Source of the DNA: CAYVTV01 sp964454295
GTDB taxonomy: Bacteria > Bacteroidota > Bacteroidia > Bacteroidales > GCA-2748055
Assembly: GCA_964454295.1 (NCBI GenBank)
Contig: CAYVTV010000196.1
Location: 1-8,107 of the forward strand
Direction of reading: 5' to 3'
DNA length: 8,107 nt
Position numbers and translations under genes: made by a program. Below are positions 1-7,592 of the stretch, piece by piece (positions within the stretch are counted from its first letter, which is position 1; each line of letters begins with the position of its first letter). Below the pieces are notes generated by a model, which was not told where the DNA came from, searched no databases, and saw only the letters and a program-made list of their open reading frames with translations.

Positions 1-1377
1 AAGAACAGGGAAATTGTACATTACCTCGTTGACATTCTCGAAGATTCACAACTTTATCATCAGGCATTTCATGCCATCCTCGACATTGGAAAACCTGCAC
101 TGGAACCTCTTGAAAATGCTTTCTATAAATCAGGTATCTCTGATAAAGGACTGAAACGGGTTACCAAAGCAATAGCCGGTATTAAATCTCCGGAAAAGAT
201 ACCGGTACTTACCGGTAAACTCGACCATTATAATATATGTGTTGTTAAGGAAGCATTAACAGGACTGATAAATGAAGGTCACAGTATCACCGGACACGAA
301 ATCACGAAACTAACAGTTACCCTGCAAAGAATTGTTGAAATCACTGCCAGGAATTTCAGTCTCCTGGTAAGCATTAGAAGTGAACTGCCTCAGAGTGACC
401 TGACACTTGCCCTTGAGGAAGAACATAAAGAGAATATGAATATGATCTTTTCTTTTCTCTCCCTTGCATATGATCCTAAATCAGTTTATTATATCAGGCA
501 AAACTATGAGTCAGGTACAACCGAAGGAATAGGGTATGCTGTCGAACTACTGGATATGCTTATTGATGAAACCATTAAACCTTTCCTGTTTCCGCTCTTT
601 GAAGATACCTCTGATTATGATAAAATAAAGAATCTACAGGCTGAATATCCTGTCGATATACAAAAACTACCCGATGCCCTGTATTCCATTCTTAACAGCG
701 ACATGAACCAGATTGGTGAATATTCCAGAATTCTTGCCATCAGGGAATTAATGAAGCATGATGATCTGACTGTCACTGACGATATTATCGCACAAACTTT
801 CCACCCTTCAAAAATCATCAGGGAATCAGCTGTAACCCTTATCATGAAGGCAGATCCGGATTTAATCCCCGGAATAGTCAAAAGACTGGATGAGAAAATT
901 GCAAAAGATTTAACTACCTTTATTGATTGCCTGAAAAAGGAAGACTGTACAGGTGAATGGAAAAAAATTATGACTCTCAGGAATGCTGAAACGTTATCCT
1001 TCATAAAAAGAAATAACCTGGTTTCACTGGCAGAAAATGCAAAAATTACAGACCTTAAAAAAGATATCGATATCAGGATAGCTGATTTATTTGCTAATAA
1101 CGAAGTGGTGCTCTCAACAGAAGGAAATTTCTCACTGAAGATGGCAGACGGCACTGAAATAAAACCAGAGAACGGTAGTTTGTTTCTAACATCTGAAGTT
1201 CTTAAATTTACAGGAGATGATACGTTAATAAATGTAAAAACCAATGCCACTATGTTGAAAATCAGTGAAGATGATTTACGGGAATTTGTTTTTGACAACG
1301 AGGAGGAAGGAAGAAAACTCGTTAACAGCATTGCTGAACATCATGAGAATTTACTAAATAAACTTATAATTAAGTGA
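1..1377 (+). CDS. HEAT-repeat protein with C-terminal cyclic-nucleotide-binding-like domain (5' truncated; likely tail of an Npt/MFS-type transporter fusion)
   Basis: The reading frame is open from base 1 to the TGA at 1375-1377, giving 458 visible residues; the true start lies upstream. An ATG at 436 is in frame, but helical-repeat sequence of the same kind continues before it, so it is not the start. Visible residues about 21-92 and 245-300 form amphipathic helix pairs typical of HEAT repeats (for example AILDIGKPALEPLENAF and IRESAVTLIMKADPDLI). A conserved-looking block starts with AYDP at residues 156-159. This block, with the following VELLDMLIDETIKPFLFPLF, resembles the soluble part of bacterial proteins that join an ATP/ADP-translocase-like (Npt) or MFS membrane domain to HEAT repeats. 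Residues about 368-440 are beta-rich and look like a degenerate cyclic-nucleotide-binding barrel; I do not see the usual phosphate-binding cassette. The membrane part is not visible, so transport is inference. The gene overlaps the phosphatase gene by 4 nt. Confidence 0.75.
   Translation, partial: KNREIVHYLVDILEDSQLYHQAFHAILDIGKPALEPLENAFYKSGISDKGLKRVTKAIAGIKSPEKIPVLTGKLDHYNICVVKEALTGLINEGHSITGHEITKLTVTLQRIVEITARNFSLLVSIRSELPQSDLTLALEEEHKENMNMIFSFLSLAYDPKSVYYIRQNYESGTTEGIGYAVELLDMLIDETIKPFLFPLFEDTSDYDKIKNLQAEYPVDIQKLPDALYSILNSDMNQIGEYSRILAIRELMKHDDLTVTDDIIAQTFHPSKIIRESAVTLIMKADPDLIPGIVKRLDEKIAKDLTTFIDCLKKEDCTGEWKKIMTLRNAETLSFIKRNNLVSLAENAKITDLKKDIDIRIADLFANNEVVLSTEGNFSLKMADGTEIKPENGSLFLTSEVLKFTGDDTLINVKTNATMLKISEDDLREFVFDNEEEGRKLVNSIAEHHENLLNKLIIK
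1371..1377 (+). promoter_or_regulatory. Stop/start overlap that fixes the GTG start of the phosphatase gene
   Basis: The bases read TAAGTGA. TAA at 1371-1373 is an in-frame stop immediately before GTG at 1374 in the phosphatase frame, so GTG is the earliest possible start. The next in-frame ATG is codon 58, which would remove the first membrane helix. The upstream gene stops at TGA 1375-1377, making a GTGA overlap. No Shine-Dalgarno sequence is visible. Translational coupling by re-initiation is the natural inference. Confidence 0.8.
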
Positions 1378-3416
1378 GAAGAACCACCATTTTTCGTCAA
1401 CTCATTCTGAATGTAGTTTTTCCGGCAGTTATTGCACTGATCGTACTGGGAGTCCTTAATTTTCAGCATACCAGGAGTATCCTTATTGACTCAAATGAAA
1501 ATAAAAACAAGATCATCATTGATGAGATCCGCAATATCCATGAAATGCAGGACATGGCCCTGGATATCCTCGAGGATGACCTTCAGCCGCGAATGAGGAG
1601 ATATTCTGATAAACTGATAAACCATTATTTCAGATCTACAGCCGGAATTGATACTGTAAGCCTTGATAAAATACAAAAGGAAATAGGAATGAATCCTCTC
1701 TTTGAAGATATATATGTGATAAACAGAATGGGGGTTATTGTAAATACTACTTTTGAAAACGACAGAGGACTGAATCTTTTCAGCTTTGGTGAAGATCACC
1801 GTTTAATGCTGGAAGCTGTCTTTGAAGGCGGCGAATTTGTGAATGAAAGATTCGCAGTGGAAAATAAGACTAAAAGATTGAAAAAATTTACCTATCAGCC
1901 AACTCCCGACGGAAAATATATTATTGAAATAGGCACTTATTCCCAGCGTGCCGACACTATCATACAGGCTATCAAAAGGAGGATAAATGATTTATCCGAC
2001 CGGCAGGAAAATATAGTTTCTGTCGACCTGTTTATAGGGGCCGAAAATCCTTTCTCACTGAATAAGGATGCGGAAATACTGCCTCATCACATTAAGATAT
2101 TCAGACAGGTTCTGGAAACAAAACGTAATTACCAGTTTGTGGAATCCACCGACGGCAAAAAGCTTATATACAATTTTATTTATCTGGGAAGAAAAAATAC
2201 AAGCCTCTACAGTGAATCAGTGATAAGAATAATATCAGACAGGGCAGCAGAACAATTGCTGCTGAGACAGGAATTGTTTAAATTTTTTGTTTTCTTCGGT
2301 ATCACCATCTTTATCGTTATTATCCTTCTTTACAGAAAGACCAGGGTCATCACCGATCCCATAAAGAACCTCGTTGAGAAAGTTAACCGTATCACTGACG
2401 GACACCTTAATGAAAGAGCGGATATATCCGGAAATAACGAAATAGCCTCACTTTCTGAGCAATTCAACAGAATGATAGAACAGCTGGAGAGCTATTATAA
2501 CGAGCTGGAAGAAAAAGTACGCCAGCGTACAGCTGAAATAATGCTGCAAAAAGAGGAAATTGAAGCTCAGAGAGATGCTATCCAGGAGCAGAGAAATATC
2601 CTTTCCGACATAAATAAATCGCTCCAGAAAGCTTACCTGGAAATTGAAGAACAGAAAAAGCATATTGAAGACAGTATACACTACGCCAAACGAATTCAAA
2701 CAGCCATTCTGCCCCCTGATGATTATGTTAAACAGGTCATCCCTGAATCATTTATACTTTATATGCCTAAAGATATTGTAAGTGGCGACTTTTACTGGGT
2801 TACGGAAACAAGAGGAAAAAAGATTGTGGCTGCTGTAGATTGTACAGGTCATGGAGTGCCAGGTGCATTTATGTCAATTGTCGGATTCAATCAGCTTAAC
2901 TATATCATTAATGTAAAGGGAGTTACAAAACCTGCTCATATTCTTGATGCAATGAATGAGGGCGTAACAAAAACATTACGTCAGACGCGACTTAGCACTT
3001 CGGTCCGTGATGGAATGGACATATGCCTGATCAGCATTGATGAAGATAAACAAATACTGGAATATGCCGGTGGATATAATCCCCTGTACCTGTACCGGAA
3101 TAATGAGTTTATTAAAGTGAATGCTGACAAATCTGCCGTGGGTGGTTATATGGGTGAAAAACTCACTTCTTTTACCAATCATGAAATAAAGTTTTATAAG
3201 GATGATATGATTTACCTGTTCTCTGACGGTTATGCAGATCAGTTTGGAGGAGAGGACGACTCCAAATTCCTGATCAAACGATTCAGGGATCTGCTGCTGA
3301 AAATTCATGAAGAGTCCATGGAACACCAGAAGCTGATTTTAAAACAGATACATGAGGACTGGAGAGGAAATACGTATCAGGTAGATGATATCCTGGTCAT
3401 TGGTATCAGGCTCTAA
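1374..3416 (+). CDS. Membrane-bound Cache-HAMP-SpoIIE/PP2C serine/threonine phosphatase
   Basis: This 680-residue protein is predicted to sense a periplasmic cue and dephosphorylate a serine/threonine phosphoprotein in the cytoplasm. Hydrophobic helices at about 9-30 and 302-320 flank a periplasmic region. Within it, residues about 111-190 (IYVINRMGVIVNTTF, then DRGLNLFSFG) look like a Cache/PAS-like fold. HAMP follows at about 321-375 (ITDPIKNLVEKVNRITDGHL), then a Glu/Gln-rich coiled coil at 366-432 and the linker SIHYAKRIQTAILPP at 434-448. The PP2C/SpoIIE catalytic domain fills 455-680. Its probable metal-binding acidic residues are D472 (SGDFYW), D489 (DCTGHGVPGAFMS), D618 (FSDGYADQFGG) and D671/D672 (VDDILVIGIR); RDGMDI (545-550) is also conserved in the family. 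The catalytic set looks complete. In other systems such phosphatases act on anti-sigma-factor antagonists (STAS proteins) or related switches, but none is encoded here. The start is GTG. Confidence 0.92.
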   Translation: MRRTTIFRQLILNVVFPAVIALIVLGVLNFQHTRSILIDSNENKNKIIIDEIRNIHEMQDMALDILEDDLQPRMRRYSDKLINHYFRSTAGIDTVSLDKIQKEIGMNPLFEDIYVINRMGVIVNTTFENDRGLNLFSFGEDHRLMLEAVFEGGEFVNERFAVENKTKRLKKFTYQPTPDGKYIIEIGTYSQRADTIIQAIKRRINDLSDRQENIVSVDLFIGAENPFSLNKDAEILPHHIKIFRQVLETKRNYQFVESTDGKKLIYNFIYLGRKNTSLYSESVIRIISDRAAEQLLLRQELFKFFVFFGITIFIVIILLYRKTRVITDPIKNLVEKVNRITDGHLNERADISGNNEIASLSEQFNRMIEQLESYYNELEEKVRQRTAEIMLQKEEIEAQRDAIQEQRNILSDINKSLQKAYLEIEEQKKHIEDSIHYAKRIQTAILPPDDYVKQVIPESFILYMPKDIVSGDFYWVTETRGKKIVAAVDCTGHGVPGAFMSIVGFNQLNYIINVKGVTKPAHILDAMNEGVTKTLRQTRLSTSVRDGMDICLISIDEDKQILEYAGGYNPLYLYRNNEFIKVNADKSAVGGYMGEKLTSFTNHEIKFYKDDMIYLFSDGYADQFGGEDDSKFLIKRFRDLLLKIHEESMEHQKLILKQIHEDWRGNTYQVDDILVIGIRL

Positions 3417-3419
3417 GTT

Positions 3420-3442
3420 TAATTAACAACAGACATTAATTA
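3420..3442. repeat. Short AT-only inverted repeat just before the nSTAND gene start
   Basis: TAATTAA at 3420-3426 is matched exactly in reverse complement by TTAATTA at 3436-3442, with a 9-nt spacer; ATG follows two bases later. This lies in the longest intergenic gap of the window (27 nt). Seven A-T pairs would make a weak hairpin, and TAATTAA is nearly self-complementary, so chance in AT-rich DNA is a real possibility. It could be an operator half-site pair or simply the A/T-rich leader usual in Bacteroidota. There is no GC stem or T-run, so it is not a terminator. Confidence 0.3.
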
Positions 3443-3443
3443 T

Positions 3444-6400
3444 ATGATCCAATCCGCTTCAAAAGATAACCGGAATATTATCCCGGATAATCCGTTTCCC
3501 GGTTTGCGCCCGTTTAAGACCACTGAATCCCACCTTTTTTTTGGCAGAAGAAAACAGACGGATGAGGCACTGAACAATTTATTAACCCATCGTTTCTGTG
3601 CGGTTACAGGTGCTTCCGGAAGCGGCAAATCTTCACTTATTTATTGCGGAATAATTACTGCTCTCGGAAATAATTCTGAATCAGTATCCGGAAACTGGAA
3701 AATAATCACGACTCGTCCCGGGAATTCCCCCGTTACAAATCTATTGAATAAAGTTAAGGAAATTACAGGTAAAGATCCCGGTGAAGATGGCACCCGGGTC
3801 CCGGATATCTGCCGGATCTTACGGGAATCCTTTCAGGAAAATGATGCCAAAGTACTCATTATCATTGACCAGTTTGAAGAGGTTTTCAGGTTTTCCGGAA
3901 ATGAACAGCCATCAGCAGCAGATGCATCTTTCTCTTTTGCCCGGCTGCTGACAGACCTGGTACTTCAGGATGAGTTCCCAATATACCTTATTATTACCAT
4001 GAGGTCTGATTTTATAGGGGAATGTTCCAGATTCCTTGAATTAACAGCTCTTATCAACAGAAGTAATTATCTGGTGCCAAGGATGACACGCGATGATTTC
4101 AGGGAAGTTATTGAGGGTCCGGTGAAAGTGGTGGGCGCCTCCATTGAGGATTCCCTGGTTGAGACGATGTTACATGACCTTGGAGATAATCCTGATCAGC
4201 TTCCCGTACTCCAGCACGCGCTGATGAGAACATGGAGTTACTGGAGCTTACATAATGATTTGAAAAAACCAGTAGTTGTTTCTGATTATGAAGCTATCGG
4301 GAGGCTCGAGAAGGCATTGTCGGAACATGCCAATGAAGCTTACGATGAACTTAACGAAAGGGAAAAGGAAGCCTGTGAAAAGATTTTCCGTACACTGACA
4401 GAGAGAGGTACTGACAATAAAGGGGTGAGGAAACCTGCGAGCGTTAACAAGCTCGCGGAGATATGCCTGCTCACCCCGGATGAAGTGATCAGGATCCTTG
4501 ATGTATTTCGCTTGCCGGGGAGATCCTTTGTTACTCCCTCTGCCGATATGGCCTTGTCGGATGATACAGTGGTGGATATTTCCCACGAGTCATTCATGAG
4601 GATATGGGATAGGTTAAAAGCATGGGTTGATGAGGAGGCGGCAGGCGTTCAGATGTATAAAAGGCTGGCTGAATCTGCCATGCAATACCAGGCCGGAAGA
4701 TCAGGATTATGGAGGCCACCGGACCTGCAGCTGGCCGTTAACTGGAGGAAGAAAACAAAACCCACCCTGGCATGGGCAGAGCGCTATGATCCTGCCTTCG
4801 AGAGAACTATGGTCTTCCTGGATACCAGTGAAAAAGAGTTTTTAAAGGAGGAAGAAAACAAGCTGAGATTACAGAAAAGACAGCTAAGGCGGACACGAAT
4901 TTTTGCTCTTGTTCTGGGTACTGCAGCTATTATCTCACTGGGCTTATTTGTATGGACAAGAGAGCTACAGGTACAGGCGGAAAAAGAGTTCCAGAGGGCT
5001 GAAACCCAAAGAATGCTGGCAGAACAAAAAACTATTGAAGCCCAGGAACAGAGCGAGCTGGCAGAGAAAGCAGCGGAGGAAGCCAGAGAACAAAGAGCAC
5101 TTGCCGAAGACCAATCGAAAATTGCAGAGGAACAGCGACTTCAGGCTGAAAGAAATGCACGGGAGGCTACCCGCCAGGCCGCACTGGCAACAAGAAATCT
5201 GTCTGAAGCTAACAGGCAGAGAAGTATCGCTCTTAATAACGAAAAAGAAGCTAATGTTCAGAGGGAACAGGCAGAAAATGCCAGGGTAGAAGCATTCCAA
5301 CGCCGGATGCTGTCAACAGCAAAATCCATGTCGGTGAAATCACTTCAGGCAACAACCGATACCGATCTCCGTGCATTACTGGCATATCAGGCCTATATCT
5401 TCAATGAACGATTCAATGGCCCTGCCAATGACGTTGATATATATACCGGTCTGTACCAGTCAATGAAATCCCTCCTCGGAGATACCTATAATGTGTATAA
5501 GGGCCATTCCGAGGCCGTACGTACAGTGGTTTTTATCCCCGGATCATCATCATTTATCAGTGCAGGAAGTGAGGGAAGCATCCTGAAATGGGATATGTCC
5601 GATCCGGAGAAAAATTTTTCCACCATAACCCGGGGAAGAAATATCATTGAAACCATACGCGTAAGCCCTGACGGGAAAAAGCTGTTCTGTGCAGAAAACA
5701 GGAATGGAATACTTGTATTTAATATTGAAAATCCTCAGCAACAACCTGCCACTCTCGTGGGTACAGATGCCAACATCCGCGCTATCGCCATGTCACCCGA
5801 TAACAGGACCATGTTCACCACCGGCCTTAATAATACAATAGAATACTGGAACCTGGATACCGGCAGCAGCCTCCTGTTCGCTAATCCGGGTAACCGTGTA
5901 AATGCCATAGCCCTGTCCCCCGACGGTATCCTTCTCGCCAGCGGCACAAGAGACGGAAAACTAACAGTCTGGAGAACAAAAAGCGAAACCATATCCACCG
6001 ATATTTACAACGACCCTGCCAACCCTGTCCAAAGCCTTGCCTTCTCCCCGGATTTTAAATACCTGGCCGCTGGAAATATGAACGGAGATATTAAAATATT
6101 CCGTGCGGATAATTTTAACCTTGTAAGAATCCTCAGCGGACATGAAGCCAGGATAACTGACCTTGGCTTTAGCCCCGACGGACAAATCATGGCCAGCTCA
6201 TCATATGACAGCAATGTTCTTTTCTGGAACATGAACGACCTTACAAGCCCCCCTGTTATCTTCAGCGATCATTCTGGATTCGCATTCTCTGTAACCTTTA
6301 ACTCAACAGGAGATTATATGGTCAGCGGCAGTTCCGAAGGCGATAAACTGATCTCCAGACCGGTGTATTCAAAAATGCTCGCTGACCAGATATGTAACCT

Positions 6401-6524
6401 GGTTACCAGAGATATGAACAATGAAGAATGGAATACTTATGTGGGAGACGATATCCCATACGAAGAGACATGCAATAAACCACAGAAAAAAGAAATAGAA
6501 ATAAGAATTTTGGAAAACAACTAA
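3444..6524 (+). CDS. nSTAND1-type NTPase with transmembrane helix, coiled coil and seven-bladed WD40 propeller
   Basis: This 1026-residue protein is a signal-transducing STAND-type P-loop ATPase. The module begins almost at the start with NPFPGLRPF (16-24) and LFFGRRKQ (31-38). Walker A is GASGSGKSS (56-64) and Walker B is VLIIIDQFEEVF (137-148, D142, E145/E146). ITMRSDFIGECSRF (184-197) and NPDQLPVLQHALMRTW (249-264) are family hallmarks. A winged-helix-like region ends at HESFMRIWDRLKAWV (381-395). After a basic stretch (KRQLRRTR, 478-485) comes one membrane helix at 486-504. An Ala/Glu/Gln/Arg-rich coiled coil follows at about 506-622. Seven WD40-like blades start near 685, 729, 771, 813, 855, 898 and 940, with SPDG-type turns and WD/WN/VF ends. 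The tail (EEWNTYVGDDIPYEETC, 994-1010) resembles the end found on other nSTAND-WD40 proteins. By the positive-inside rule the NTPase is cytoplasmic and the propeller periplasmic. Only about 13 residues precede the NTPase, so there is no N-terminal effector domain. The downstream barrel gene starts 11 nt later. Confidence 0.92.
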   Translation: MIQSASKDNRNIIPDNPFPGLRPFKTTESHLFFGRRKQTDEALNNLLTHRFCAVTGASGSGKSSLIYCGIITALGNNSESVSGNWKIITTRPGNSPVTNLLNKVKEITGKDPGEDGTRVPDICRILRESFQENDAKVLIIIDQFEEVFRFSGNEQPSAADASFSFARLLTDLVLQDEFPIYLIITMRSDFIGECSRFLELTALINRSNYLVPRMTRDDFREVIEGPVKVVGASIEDSLVETMLHDLGDNPDQLPVLQHALMRTWSYWSLHNDLKKPVVVSDYEAIGRLEKALSEHANEAYDELNEREKEACEKIFRTLTERGTDNKGVRKPASVNKLAEICLLTPDEVIRILDVFRLPGRSFVTPSADMALSDDTVVDISHESFMRIWDRLKAWVDEEAAGVQMYKRLAESAMQYQAGRSGLWRPPDLQLAVNWRKKTKPTLAWAERYDPAFERTMVFLDTSEKEFLKEEENKLRLQKRQLRRTRIFALVLGTAAIISLGLFVWTRELQVQAEKEFQRAETQRMLAEQKTIEAQEQSELAEKAAEEAREQRALAEDQSKIAEEQRLQAERNAREATRQAALATRNLSEANRQRSIALNNEKEANVQREQAENARVEAFQRRMLSTAKSMSVKSLQATTDTDLRALLAYQAYIFNERFNGPANDVDIYTGLYQSMKSLLGDTYNVYKGHSEAVRTVVFIPGSSSFISAGSEGSILKWDMSDPEKNFSTITRGRNIIETIRVSPDGKKLFCAENRNGILVFNIENPQQQPATLVGTDANIRAIAMSPDNRTMFTTGLNNTIEYWNLDTGSSLLFANPGNRVNAIALSPDGILLASGTRDGKLTVWRTKSETISTDIYNDPANPVQSLAFSPDFKYLAAGNMNGDIKIFRADNFNLVRILSGHEARITDLGFSPDGQIMASSSYDSNVLFWNMNDLTSPPVIFSDHSGFAFSVTFNSTGDYMVSGSSEGDKLISRPVYSKMLADQICNLVTRDMNNEEWNTYVGDDIPYEETCNKPQKKEIEIRILENN

Positions 6525-6535
6525 AAATATATTTA

Positions 6536-7585
6536 ATGAACATCTTAAAAACCTGTCCCTTTTTATTCTTCAGCCTGCTGATACTCTGCAAACCGGATGT
6601 CAGGGCACAGGAGGACGATTGCGCCCTGAACCTGAGGGAAGCACAGGAAATGTTCAATACCGGACGTATTGAGAAAGTGTATGACTTATTAAAAAATTGC
6701 ATCTCCTCAGGACTGACAAGGGAAGAAAGACTACAGGCGTATAAACTGATGATCAATGCATGTATATTTGATGATAATATCGTTCTGGCGGAGAATTATA
6801 TGAACGAATTCCTCAGAAGATATCCTGATTATATCCCTACTTCCGCAGATCCTGTTGAGTTTACAAGCCTTCTGGAACAGTATGATAACCTTCCCCGCTT
6901 TTCTTTTGGAATTTATGGAGGAGTCAATTTTTCCGACATAGGCGTTATTGAATATTATGGTGTACACGATCTTAATAATATCAAAGGAACATACTCTCCG
7001 GCAGGACCTGGTTTTCAGGCCGGTGTGGTTATTATCAAACACCTCGGGAAAAATATGGAACTGGGACTGGAACCAAGGTTCAGGGAAGTAAAATATGAGT
7101 ATGCTGTTAACCCCTTTCCCTTTGCATTTGTGCAATTTAATGAAACCCAGGACAGACTCGATATTCCGCTTACTTTTTCTTACACGGTGATGAAAAGTAA
7201 AATTAACCCTTACGTTAAAGCAGGTATTATACCTGGAATATTATTGTCCTCAAAGAGCGAACTTATCAGAAATTACGATAATACCGGCAGTTTATTCTAT
7301 AATGATATTCAGGGCCCTTCCACGAATATCACTGAAAAAAGAACAAGGGTTAATTTTACAGTGGCAGGAGGCGGGGGAGTGAAATACAGAATCTCTAAAG
7401 GGTACTTCTTTATCGATGCTTCCTATAATTATACTCTTTTTAATGAAGTGGACGAAAACAGCAGAAATCCCGGAAATGATGATCAGGGCTTTCTTTATTA
7501 TTATGAAGATAACAACTTCAGGATAAATTATATCTCTGTTTCTGCCGGCTTTGCCTATTCATTATATAAACCTAAAAAATTCTGA
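6536..7585 (+). CDS. Exported protein: TPR-like N-terminal domain plus outer-membrane beta-barrel (PorT/OMP_b-brl type)
   Basis: The 349-residue product starts with a signal peptide (basic K5, hydrophobic core about 8-18, probable cleavage after VRA at 24). Mature residues 26-118 are helical and look like one or two TPR-like units: REAQEMFNTGRIEKVYDLL, then AYKLMINACIFDD and AENYMNEFLRRYPDYIP. Cysteines at 29, 54 and 76 could pair in the periplasm. From about 121 the sequence switches to alternating aromatic/Gly strands (FSFGIYGGVNFSD, LGLEPRFREVKYEY, NPYVKAGIIPGILLSS, VNFTVAGGGGVKYRIS, YFFIDASYNYTLF, ISVSAGFAYSLY), consistent with roughly eight barrel strands ending near the C-terminal Phe. 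The architecture fits Bacteroidota outer-membrane proteins with a periplasmic helical domain. Its job is unknown. Position directly after the nSTAND-WD40 gene (11-nt gap) suggests, by inference only, that its periplasmic domain contacts the WD40 propeller. No Shine-Dalgarno sequence precedes the ATG. Confidence 0.82.
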   Translation: MNILKTCPFLFFSLLILCKPDVRAQEDDCALNLREAQEMFNTGRIEKVYDLLKNCISSGLTREERLQAYKLMINACIFDDNIVLAENYMNEFLRRYPDYIPTSADPVEFTSLLEQYDNLPRFSFGIYGGVNFSDIGVIEYYGVHDLNNIKGTYSPAGPGFQAGVVIIKHLGKNMELGLEPRFREVKYEYAVNPFPFAFVQFNETQDRLDIPLTFSYTVMKSKINPYVKAGIIPGILLSSKSELIRNYDNTGSLFYNDIQGPSTNITEKRTRVNFTVAGGGGVKYRISKGYFFIDASYNYTLFNEVDENSRNPGNDDQGFLYYYEDNNFRINYISVSAGFAYSLYKPKKF

Positions 7586-7592
7586 TACTCAA

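Noticed and set aside
615..1331. A 238-codon open frame on the minus strand within the HEAT gene
   Set aside because: It lies entirely antisense to a frame with clear HEAT content, its translation is Ser/Phe-rich with no recognisable domain, and a gene there would break a tightly packed co-directional operon.
4903..5289. A 128-codon plus-strand frame inside the nSTAND gene
   Set aside because: It is an alternative frame of the low-complexity coiled-coil coding region, which lacks stops because of composition; its translation is Lys/Arg-rich without domain character.
5496..6359. WD40 coding stretch as a nucleotide-level tandem repeat or recombination hotspot
   Set aside because: The blades are similar only at protein-motif level; the DNA of the seven units is well diverged, so no recent duplication is evident.
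3444..6524. The nSTAND protein as an antiphage Avs-type defence gene
   Set aside because: STAND ATPases do occur in phage defence, but this one has no effector domain, carries a membrane helix with a predicted periplasmic sensor, and sits among envelope proteins rather than defence or mobile genes.
6403..6756. A 117-codon minus-strand frame crossing the nSTAND/barrel gene junction
   Set aside because: It runs antisense through the end of one well-supported gene and the signal peptide of the next, with no domain or start signal of its own.
7586..7592. A terminator or promoter between the barrel and lipoprotein genes
   Set aside because: The gap is only 7 nt and holds no stem-loop or promoter-like element; the same is true of the 11-nt gap at 6525-6535.
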